DNA of 64,000 bases, taken from Chondrosia reniformis (lineage: Eukaryota; Porifera; Demospongiae; Chondrillida; Chondrillidae). The translations under genes were made by a program, and so were the position numbers. The notes under the pieces were generated by a model. The model had not been told where the DNA came from, made no database searches, and saw nothing but the letters and a program-made list of their open reading frames with translations. Location: contig OX359196.1 of the NCBI GenBank assembly GCA_947172415.1, positions 3,722,501 to 3,786,500 on the forward strand. Direction: 5' to 3'. Positions 33,501-45,500 of this stretch are shown one piece after another; the stretch's first letter is position 1, and each line of letters opens with the position of its first letter.

Positions 33501-36500
33501 GGATGAGAGTGGGCAACCAAGGAAGACCAGTGAAAAGAGACTGTTGCGTTAGAATAGGTATTTTGAGGGAGTGCTGAATGTACCGAGTGCTGTAGCAGAG
33601 GAGGTGATTGTAGATGTGGAGGACCAGGCAACTTCTGACATAACAGAAGTAATTAGGGAAGAGGTGGAAATAGCAGTTAGCAAGCTAATGAATGGTAAGA
33701 CAGCTGGAAGTGATGAGATAGTCGCAGAATTGGTGAAGAATGGAGGGCAGGCAATGGTTGACTGGTTGTGGGAGCTACTGAGAGAGGTGTGGAGGAAGAA
33801 ATAAGTTCCTTAAGAGTGAAAGAATGCCATCCTAATTCCACTCCATAAGAGGGACAGGAAACCCTGAGATAACTATTGTGGCATTGCACTGCTGAGTGTT
33901 CCAGGGAAGGTACTATCCCTGATCTTCCTTGGCAGATTGCAGACCATAATAGATCTACAGCTTCTCGAATCACAGTGTGGGTTCCATAAGGGTTGAGGAA
34001 CTATTGATCAGATCTGGGTGACATGGCATGACAAGTCATTGAAAGAGCAGTTGAGTGTAACACATCCACATCTGTGTTTGGTGGGCATTACAGCCTATGA
34101 CTCAGTGAATCATGATGCACTCATCGCCATCCTGAAGAACTACATGGTGCTTAGTCATCTTGTCAACATTATCAATGAAATGTACACCAACACAGGGTGC
34201 CAGATCAGGACCACAGAAGGAGCTTCTGAGGAGTTCTCCGCAGAGGGATTATTCATGACATCTAGAGAGAAGACCATGTATCACAGACATCCAGAACATC
34301 CAATATGCCGACAACCTTACCCTAGTGCAAAATCTACAAGCGAGCTGCAAGTGAAGGTGAATGCACTGCACAGAGCGTGCACACGATGGGATATGACAAG
34401 CAACTCCACCAAGACAAAGACAATGACTGTAGGAGAGGATGACGAGGACCACCCAATGATCACCATGAGGGGTAGTCTACTGGAGGTGGTGGAGTCCTTT
34501 TCCTATTTGGGAAGTGAATTGGGGAAGAATGCCAAAGTAGATGGAGATGTGTGGATCAGATTGGATAAGGCCTCTAGAGTGTACCAGAAGTGGGGGAAGG
34601 AGGTTTTCTGGAGTAGAAATGTTAGCAAGAAGACCAAGGTACATGTCTTGGCAATTATGGTGATGTTTATGCTCCTTTACAGAGCGGAGACTTGGGCAGT
34701 GACACAATGGGGTCTGAGGAAACTCCAGATGAAGTGCTTATGAGAGATTGTAGGGGTGACTCTATAGGATATGAGGAGAAATGTTGACATTTTCGAAGAA
34801 CTACCAGTAGAAGAGCAGGTATGTCAATAGTGGTTGTAGTGGTTCGGTCACCTCAAGGGAATGCCCGACCATCGGCCACAAAAGCAGGTTTGAGGTTCTG
34901 ACCACGTGGGAAGAAGTGGAAACCTGGAGGGACCTTGCAGTGCTGGATAGACATCATTCACAAGGACCTGTACTAGATCCCAACTGGGATGAACTTGTGA
35001 AAAATAGGTCTCAATGGTGATCAGTTATCCACCAGCTTCATTTTCCGGCTCGTCCAACGTCCAGCCATGGACAAGGAGTTCAGAGGAGGAGGAGGAGGTG
35101 ATACCCTTCATCTGTCTTCAGTCAGTCATTTTTTTCAATGTTTTTATATATAACTTCATCGGAGTGTCAATGGCATTAATAGAATCAAATTATTATTTAG
35201 CCACACAGGCATAGAAAGATGGTTTGTAATGTGGGGATAGGAATTTGATCAATTGGTTTTATCATATAAAAACTGATCTTACAATTAGTTGAAGTGTACG
35301 TAGCCTGATGGAAAGGTTCCCACTACTTCGTATGCTACTGAATGTTGTAGATTAGTTAGTAGAATTCAGATAAAACTTTACAATACATTCTAATATGAAT
35401 GAAGAGATGAGTTTAAGCTCATTTGTGTCAAATTAAGATGAACATGCATATACAAATGGAAAAAGGAGCCATATCTACGTATTGCCAATTTAAATTAATC
35501 ATTTGTCATTTGACAAACAACATCAGTTTCAGTTTCTTTAATATTCCAGAAATTAGTTCTACCCTTATGAACCACATGTTTGTATATAATGAGCAGCATT
35601 CCTTTTTAAAAGTTGTCATATCATAAATAACCTCAATTGTCTTTAAATCCCATGTAGCTTACATAAACCAATGTTGGAATTTGCATAAACTAGCTTATAA
35701 CATTTTTGACCAATTTATATGGTCTCCTCAAAATTACCTATTACAAAAGTGAAAGGATGGGATTAGCACCATAATTGAATTCACATAAAGCTGATATGCC
35801 CTTTTAACTGCAAGTTCACTTACCTTAGGGTAATACACAGACCAGTTAAAGTCTAAATACGTATAATAAGCCATCAACATAAAGAGGTATTATGATTACA
35901 GGAAAGTTGATTTTTGATCTGGTTTAAAGTGCTGTTTAAACACAAAGCTGTATTGACCTCTGAGAGTAATCACAAAGTGTGGTTAGGCCAAAGCTAAACT
36001 AGTACTTTCAGCTTCCAACTGTCTTGATAGTTATCCAAAGTAAGGCAAGCAGAAAAATAAAGTCGCAGAGGCCATAAATATATTATTTTATTACCTTCTT
36101 TACACTTTTTGTGTGTTTGTGCCCTGTGATGTAATAAGATTCCTTGTCTTTCGTCATTTATAGGAAATGTTGACTATAAAAGATGATTTTATTGTTTTAG
36201 TGTATTGCAGTCTGTCTAATGAATGCATGTAGAACAACAGCTTTCATAATTTACTCGTTCATGTTGGTATATGTGCCTCAGACTGACTGAAGCCTCTGCT
36301 AAAGCCTAGCATTGCTTCCAGGACACTGGACAATCAATAAACTTGCAGGACAATCCTAGAAATCTGGGACAGTTGGCAAGCATGACATTTGATGTTGCAG
36401 AGATATTCATATTGTATATAGTAGAAATAAAGATTTCTATGTATACGAATAATAGGATATTCAGCAAATGATAGAGCTACAAAGTAAGGGTTGAATGATG

Positions 36501-39500
36501 AATCGTTTACCTGTAGTTGTTTTTGCCTACTTGCGGTCTCGTTAGCCTTAAACCAAATTAATTATATGACTTAGCTGTATTTAGTTTGTATCCTTTTGTA
36601 GTGACATGCAAAAGGACATGGATCTAGTGCAGATATATTTACAACTTACTAGGGGGAGTATAATTTAATTATAGCCATTTGACCAGCCTTGGAGTAACTA
36701 GGTCAGAAGTGATTTTAACCCCATCTAATAACTTTATGGTTATTTACTGAACAGTGTTATATTGTACATCTTTTATAGTTTCCTCAGGAGTTTTACCATA
36801 GTCACTTTGATTTATCTATATGGTATGTTGAATCTACTGTATGTCATGTTGTATCTTTATGTACGTAGTTGAGCACCTAAAGAAATATCAAGCTGCTCAG
36901 TCAACCACAATTACAAAAATGCTTCCAACCACTTCCTCTCCTTTATTGAAGAATGCATTTGAATGTAAACAAGAAAACATTAGGACTGATCCATATTCAG
37001 GATTGAGAATGAGGTACAGTTCATTCAAAGCATTTCACAATTAATGCGCTAAGTGCAAGTCAGCCTTGGGCGCTATTCAAAAGCTCTTTAGTAAGCAGCT
37101 GGATTAAAGGATATGTATATATATAAAGAGTTTTTGTATTGCTTTAGCAACTTTGGAATCATTGCTGCATGTTGCTAAATTAAATTGTTTACTAAGCATG
37201 TCCATTTCAACATCAGCTACCAAGCTTGGAGATTAAGCTAACACTTAACATGTCTTAGTATGTTTAGAGGTGTTGATTGCATATATTTTGTAATAAATGT
37301 AATAGCTTATTTGACTTAATTTTCTCCATTAAGTTCATTGACTTAGTCAATTTTAATAGTACAAGTGGCATTAAATTTTCCCCAATATTCTTTTAAAGTG
37401 ATAATTAATGTATAGTTAAAGAAAAGTTTTGCCAATTAAAGAAACTAAAATGTTGACTTAATTTTTTTATAGAGGGTGTGTTGAGGTTTGGCTTATGATG
37501 CAGCATTGAGGTAGAGAGCAAGGTGTTTGTGTAAACTGTGCAAGTAACCTTATTATATATTTGTTTTCTAAAAGTACCACTAATTGGAGACATAATTATT
37601 ATGAATAAGGGAGAAAAAATCCTCAAGGAACCACAGACAGCTGGGAGGTGACCACTGGTTGTCAGTTTAATAGGACTTCAGTTCTGCAGTCAAAATTAGG
37701 CTACTGTCACTTGGCTGTTTTGCATAGTGCGTTTACTGGGATAACTTGCTTATCATCATAGCCTTTGCACAGCTTACTGCAAATAACTACCTTAGTTCAT
37801 TGTAAGTGCTCAGTCCCGCTTAGACTGTAGGTACATGGCAATAGTTAAACAGTACTAACAAACTTAGCCACGACATACTTCATTATGTCTATATCACTCT
37901 CAGAATTTATATATAGGTGGGGCTTTTTATTAGCTGATTTAATAATATCAGAAGTACTCGAAAAGAAACATCGAGCGAAACATTCAAAATGTAACCATAC
38001 CAATGAGATATACTTAAAGGCAAAACCTCTTTGAATAAGACTAAAGGTTTACATATTTTACTGTTATGTATAATGTTACAGTAGCAAGTAAACTTCCAAA
38101 GACCTTCAGACAATGCTCACTGCTGCTCTCATGAACTCTTTGGCAATGACTGTGATATCCAATGCAACAATCTGCTCCTTATCTTTTGAAAGGATCACTT
38201 TTCGACTTTAGATCGTCTAAAAATGCAGTTTTCTTGTTTCTTCTTGCTGTCAGACGTTTTGACCCTGAGGGTCTTCTTCAGTGACTGCTGTTGGTCTTCA
38301 GGTATCTTTAATAGCTTCATCAGTTCACTCCCTGAAAACTGGCCATCCAATTAAAAATAAGTGGAGCCAAGCCAGAGTGGTGGAGAGGGAGAAGAATTGG
38401 TACAAAAGAAGCATTAAAGAAGCCTTGAAGATCCAACAATGTCAGGTTAGAATGAACCTGGATCAAGGAATTATATTAAAAAGTGATTGGAAACCGGTTT
38501 TTATGAGTACTTCCTTTTTTTCTCCTTCCCCCGGAAATGGTAGTCACTAAAGAAGACCGTCTGGGTCGAAACGTCTGACAGCAAGAAGAAACAAGAAAAC
38601 TGCAACTTTAGACGCTCTAATGGTTGAAAGATGATCCTTTCAAAAGACATGATTGAGGCGTGCTTAACCCCTTTCAATTCATTTCAATTTAATAATCTTA
38701 TTTAGGTTGGGATATATCACTAGCCAAAGTAAAAGGCTACTATGCACTGAGCCCAGACAAATATGTACACAGAAATAGATTGGGCAAAAATAATTAAATG
38801 TTATACAATTGAATTAAACAATGCAGAACATCTATTAAATAGTTAATGATAGGTCTTAGGCAGTGCATAGCACTATTAGTGTACATTGTAAAATACAATT
38901 TAATATAATGCATGGGCAGTGCCCAAAATTGAAGCTGCATTCCTCTGTTGCACAGCCACAGCGAGGCCCTGCAGGAGGAACTGGGGGACCTTGGCTCTCT
39001 AGTCTCGGCCCTGATGTGCGAACCAATGTTGGACAAGAGGGATAGGACCACAAGACCAAAAGCACCGGAGGTCTCCACTGCAAACGGTGAGATATGGTGA
39101 GTGGTGATGAGGTGGGAGTACTTCGGCATCTTCTGCTGCTCTGCCTTGTTTGGCCACCGTGCAGGCCTCCCTAGCAGCCAAGGCTACGTGAGATGGTGCT
39201 AAGGTGTCTTGGCAAGTTGCATCCCAAACTAAAGTCCAGCCATGCTTCCAGGGCATTACTGTGGCTCCATACTCCCTCTTCCCATCAGAGTGCATGATCC
39301 CTGAGGGCTCCAAGTGAGATGGCACTCTAGCTGAAGCCCTCCGGAGGAGCTCATTGACTGCAGCATGGGGTGAATGATGGCCCTGACTTTTCCTACATCT
39401 AAGACCATGTAAGCCAAGCTGCTCCACCATGCTGCTAACAATTGTGTGGTTGGCCAAGTGTGGCTACTAACCGAAGTGCAGCCCCCACTCGTAGTGTGTC

Positions 39501-42500
39501 ATCCTGGATGTGGACACCAACTAACGTGGGGAGAGCCTGCAGCCGGGCCCCTAATTTCACTCTTTTTGATGCCAGGAGGTGGGATCAATTTGTCTGGTCA
39601 GTGGCTGCCCCCAGTTGGGTATCTGCATCTGCAGTCACTCTGGGGTTATCGCAGAATCTCTGGTGGTGGGATGCTTGGACACTAGGAAAGGGGCATCATG
39701 ACCCTGGCTCCAGCACTCAAGTGCTAAGCCCTGAGCTTGTCAGGAAGAATTTGCAGCCTAGGTAGAAGAATCTGGTAGAGAAGGTCTGCTGAAACCGCAG
39801 CTGAGGCAAAGAAGGCAGTGGGAGCAAGCAGGATTGCACTGGGGACCCCCAAGCCACCATACCAGATAGGAAGTGATGCTTGGGACCAGGCTGAGTCATT
39901 GAGGCTGATGTTCAGAATGCTACTCAGAAGTGATATGAGCAGGGATTCAAAAACCTGTAGTTCAGGGGCATGGAAGCAAGGAGACGTGCAAAAGGTGTAC
40001 AGGAGTTTGGGAATAGCAAATGTAGGTCTTAAGTGGCATAAAGCATCGTGCAAGTGCAGATGTAGGAGCCTGTACCCTAGGACCTCAAGAGACCTCGTCT
40101 TGACCACAAGAGTATCATGGAAGCCTTGTATGCCACCAATAGGGATAGCTCTCGCTTGGCCATACAAAGGCTGGGGACCTCCTGGAATGTAGCATTCATT
40201 GTCGAGGTGTCGCTTCAGATGATTTCCGTTTTCCTGAGATTGAGCTGAAGCATTCTCTTGCAATTCGTTCCACAGAGTGGAAGTCATGAAGGAACTCCTC
40301 TAGGTTGCCACCCATATTACCATCATCCAGAAGAATACATTGAGTTGACTACACAACTGCTGTACCATTATGTGGATTGTGAGACAAAAACAGCAAGGGG
40401 CCCAAAAGATCGCCCTGCTGAACACCTTCCGAAGACTGGATAATATCCTGACCAAAGAAAAGAGAGGATGGGGCACCATATGCGTAGAGAACCAGTAGGA
40501 ACAACTTTGGCAGCTGCTCCCTTACAGCAGTGAGCATGTTGTCACAATATAGGCAATTGAAGGCATTTTTGAAATCAAGCTTCAGAAGGAGATGACCTGG
40601 CTGCTGTATGAGCAGCTGCCTCTGCCCCCAAAGGACAAATGGCAAAAATGATTATAATGAAAAGTTACTTTTAAAAAGTAAACTCATGCATACAAACCTG
40701 CTGAGAGCTTTGGATGAGGACACAAGGCCTTCCTTTTGCTTCCTTTTACACTGAGCCAGACAACTGTTTCTGGAAATTCCACCTTTCATTAGTGACCCTG
40801 GGAATCATCCAGTGATGGCAGACACACTCCCTTTGCTTCCAGTGGTTCAGGCAACCCGCCAAAAATGCTCTACTGTTCCCTTGATCTCGGACTTAATTGT
40901 CATCCTGTTTTTTCTCCTTTTGCTCCTCTTCATTGCTGCTAACCAACCTTTGAGTCGACCAACTGTGGATATACGAAAACACTGTATATGTATGTGAATA
41001 AAGTGGAGAAGATCCACATCTGATCATTCCAGCTGTTTCTTAATCCTGTTATCTAACTTCTGAAGATCTGCCAAGGCCTGTTTAGAACATAGTGAGAACA
41101 TGCTGTCTAAGTAATGGGTGTGAGTAGATCCCTGGTACACTTTCTGATCACCTCTTCGGGGATCCTTGTTAGCACCGGCTTGAGTGTAAGCCACAGTTGT
41201 GGGGTCCTTCTTTGCAAGAGACTGAAGAGTGCTGACTGCCTTGAGGACTTGTTTGATGTCCTGTACTATGTCTATGTTATCTTTCTGCAAGGATTGAGTC
41301 AGCACTGATGGTACCTGTCACATGTCCATGTACATGGCACATCCAACGACTGTCTTTTCTTGAGTTCACTTCTGAAGTTATCCCTGCAGCCATCCTTGAT
41401 CTATTCATGTGAATGTGCTATGTTCCACGATGGCAAGTAGACCTGCTGCATAGGCTCCAAAATGATCCACAATTCATTGAAGGGTTTTTGTTGTTGCCTG
41501 ATCCAATGCCTTCCCTGGCACTAAACAGGTGCATTTCCTCGATTTTAGAATTGTAAAGATTTCCTTCAGGTTTTGAGTAATGCCTGTAAGTTCCTGGATA
41601 CTTACTTTGCAAGAGGTACAGTTGAAGAAGCATTTCATTTATTTCAGCTTTGAAATGTATGTATCCTGACAGCCCAACTTAAGACCAAAACAGCCATAAA
41701 ACTGTAGACTGCATCTGCACTTTCATGTCGTTATGGACACTAACATTATTTGAGGCTTTGTCAGTGCCACCAACCACAGTAACCATCCATACCAACCAAC
41801 CAACCAACCAACCAACGAATCATAGCCAACCTTTATATAAAATGTTTGAATATATAGCTGGCATTGAGCACAGCCACACAGAAGCCCACAGTATGGTTAC
41901 TTTATGTAGATGAGATGTGTTTGCCCTTTGGGAGCATGGGAAAAACCGGTTACTTCACTTTCTAGAAAATCTAAAATCTAAATTATGTGTCAGGGATTCT
42001 ATATAATTTTCAATGGATGAAGAGACCCTAGGAAAGCTACCATTTCTGGATGTCCTTGTTAGAAGAGCCCACCATCAGCTAGTGACAAGTTGCCATAGAA
42101 AACCTTCTCATACTGACAGCTATGTTAACTTCAAGTCCAATCATCATCCAGCCAACATATTCAGAGCCGTTCTTTGCCTTGAAAAGAAGTCCATGTTGTT
42201 GGTTTTGTGATTGGTAGAGACACTAACCCAATCACTTGAGCAGTTCCTAATCCCCCCAAATCCTGTGCTCGTTATTCATGCATGCACCACAACACAGCAA
42301 GGAGCAAGTGATCCAACTTGTTCTTCTAACAACCATCGTGTGATGCTCTAGGTCCAGCTGGCACTACCTTTTCTTAAAGTGCATTCCTTTCATAATATTA
42401 AATTTAATCATATGTCTTAGTTAACACCTTATTTAACTTTTGGCGCCAAAATAGTGTATATAAAGTCCCTACATTTAGCATAGAGAGCCAAGGATTCACA

Positions 42501-45500
42501 GAAGATAAAGAAAAGACAAAGACTCCCAGGATCACTGATGAAGGGTGGAATTCCCAGAAACGGCTGTCTGACCCAGTGGAGAAGAAGATAAAAGAAGGAA
42601 GAAAAGACTCCTGTATCCTCATCCAAAAGCTCTCTTCAGGTTTAGTTCCCCTATTGGCTCTTTTACAGAATAGGCATATAGCATGTAGGAAAATGATATC
42701 TTAGATTTTTCATGCATACGTACGTATATAGTCTCATAAAGTCATGCATGTATGATGTTAAGTCTTTAACCTTTTACCGACTGTATTACACCCTTTTGCA
42801 AATGCGTTTATCGACTGAAGACCACATTTCTGGCGCGAACATTTAAAAGCCGTTTTTGGATCATATGGATACATTGAAACCTTCCACAAACTTATATACA
42901 TTAGATATTGTAGATATTCTGGCCCATTTCAGTTGACCATATAGCATCCACATTTTCACCCAAACATCCAGGACTAAAAAAATCCTTACTTTGTTAATAC
43001 CCTTAAAGCACCTAGTAAATTTAGACTTTCATACAACAACAAGCTTAGTCTCACTTTCTTTTCAGCTGCTTTGACTATGAAAGCAATATTTGTCCTTAGC
43101 TTTGACATTTTCTTGCTTTCACACTGCTAGACTTTTTCCCCACTTTTCAGATTCAACGTTTTTCAGATTATGCATGGGAAAAGAAACAGTTTTATCAAAA
43201 TTGTGTACCTCGTTACTTAGGAAGAGTATACCCGCTGAAATCTCTGGATGTCCTTATCATGATGAAACTGTTATTCCTGTCATATTACCAGATTATCCAC
43301 TGATTACTACTTGTTGGATGTTGTACCTTTTTTCCAAGATTCCAGCCAGCCATTTGATGCCGTATATACCAATTATTGTCTAAAGCATCTTTTTACATAT
43401 TTCATCACATATGGAATATGTTAAGGACTGTGTATTCAGACAGTAGTTTATACTACTCTGAGTGACTATTCACAACATTTCGGAAGAAGTATGGCCACAT
43501 CTTTTGCTATTTCATAATTCAACCAGGAATTTATATGAAAGAGCAGCTCTTATCCTGGAAACAAATGGTTTACTTCAATTATTTTCAAAGTGGGCATTTA
43601 AGAGATATATTACTTCCAGAAATAATTCTGGTATATCAATTTGGTTTACATATCGGTACCACGTAAATCTAAGCAACCCTGCACCATCTTTAATTAGAGG
43701 ATTTCCACAGATAAACCAACGAGATTTGTCTGACGTACCTGCTATCAAATTGGGTAGAGATATTGAATCCATAGCCGCAGTTGAGTGTAAGTGTTGTGCT
43801 GTTGGGTAACTAGAGGTCAAATGCCCTTACAAGTATTGTAAATGGCTTCACAATCTATACATGTAGTAACTCTTATATTTGTCTAGAGAAAAGGGGGAAC
43901 ACAGTGGCTTTATGTAGACATCACAGTTACTACATGCTGGTGCAAGGGCAAATGTTAATTTTGGAGAAGGCATGCTATGATTTTGTAGTATAGACATTAG
44001 AGAGAAAATCCATATTGCAAGGCTTCCATTAGTGCTATGATCATTACATTGATGCCAAGATTTTGAAGATGTGCTAAAACCAGCAATTCGCAATCCTAAT
44101 ACTCTTACCCAAAGCCCTGAGGTCAGGGCAGTTGTAACTTCATCTTACCTCAGTTGGGATAGTCTAAGAGTATTTTGCTATTGTCAAAAGAGTGAAGATT
44201 TTGGAGACATGATTGGCTGTGACAACAAAGCATTCCCAACTGAAGGATACTACCTAAAATACTTAGACCTCAAAGAAGTTCCACAGAGCAAATTATGGTT
44301 TTGTCCCGAGTGCCTGTCAGCAGATAAATCAGTAACTGATAATTGAATGTATATTTTTTTATCAAGTTAACTAAGTACAACAGACTTGGATAATTTACAA
44401 ATTGCAATACAAACATGTACTATCCTATCGATTACTACAGTTTCATCATCATGCTTGATTAGGTTTAATGGCAATGTCCAATGTAAAATAGTGCATTTAT
44501 TCTTTAGTAGGCCTAAAGCATGTTCAATAGCATGGATTTGAACTCTGGTGATTTGCTGTGAAAACTCAACATCTCTGAAATAATTCTAGTAAAAGCAGGA
44601 ACTTCTATGTGAGCACCATGAATCATCACTTATTGTTAGCCCTCTATCTGCCAACACAACATCTCCTGGGTCTAGTAAAATCCTAGGGGAACATTCTAAC
44701 ATTCTGAAACATAACTGAAGGATCCCTTTGGATTTCAATTAGAAATATAACAGTTTTGTAGTTAGAAAATGTCTTTGCTCTCGCATCAAGATTTGTTAGC
44801 CTTTCAATAGATATTTCAATACAATCTATTATGCATTGGGTGGATGGATATAAAGTAAAGGTGGGTTATGTAGAACTATCTCCTTTGGTAGCCATGCTAT
44901 TAGAATGCACAAGCGAATGTTCATGCATCAAGCCATCTGTGAAAGATGTTGGACACAGTGCCCTCACTTAAGTTCTTGAGCTCTGTATGCCAAATCTTGT
45001 AGTTAAACATTCAGCCTGAGTTTCATTACTAGTAGGAGTTCATCAATTTTGCTCAGATGGGTGCCTGGCTGAGGAAGACTGCAACTTAGAAAGCTTATAA
45101 GTATAGTAAAATTACTCAATTCCTGCATAGTAATTTGTTCTTTCTTCATTGTCCTTTAAGATATACGTAGCTAAGAAAGCTACTGAGCTGATTCATTTGT
45201 TCAATCAGTAGCGGCAGGACAGACTGGTAAAGACAGTGATGCAAGACTTGAAGCAGCTTCCTGTATTTGTAACAATTCTTCTACCTATCTGCTTCTCTCA
45301 TTTTGCTCTTTTGTGAGTAAAGGTTTTAATGGTTTACAAAAACTAAAGTTAGTTGGCACATAATAGACATTGTTAGTATACGGAGAAGGACTACCGAAAT
45401 ACAAAAATTAAAACACCATTGGCCGAATTTGTGGGGCCCATTTCATTACAAGCCACTAATTTCTAATTTTTTCATAATCACAAACTGCTTATTTCGATAA

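Larger units (their letters stand above)
31780..35103 (+). mobile_element. RTE-type LINE, decayed
   Basis: 5' UTR-like start (AACTACAGGAACAGACTCGG near 31905), AP endonuclease remnants at 32270-32960 and reverse transcriptase remnants at 33600-34743; coding similarity ends near 35103. Many frameshifts and stops show an old copy. It lies in sense orientation in MCM10 intron 2. Confidence 0.7.

Noticed and set aside
42526..42570. Hammerhead ribozyme from CACTGATGAAGGG..CCCAGAAACGG (RF2)
   Set aside because: Core-like words are present, but stem I strands do not pair in any of the three copies and there are unpaired A on both sides of stem II.
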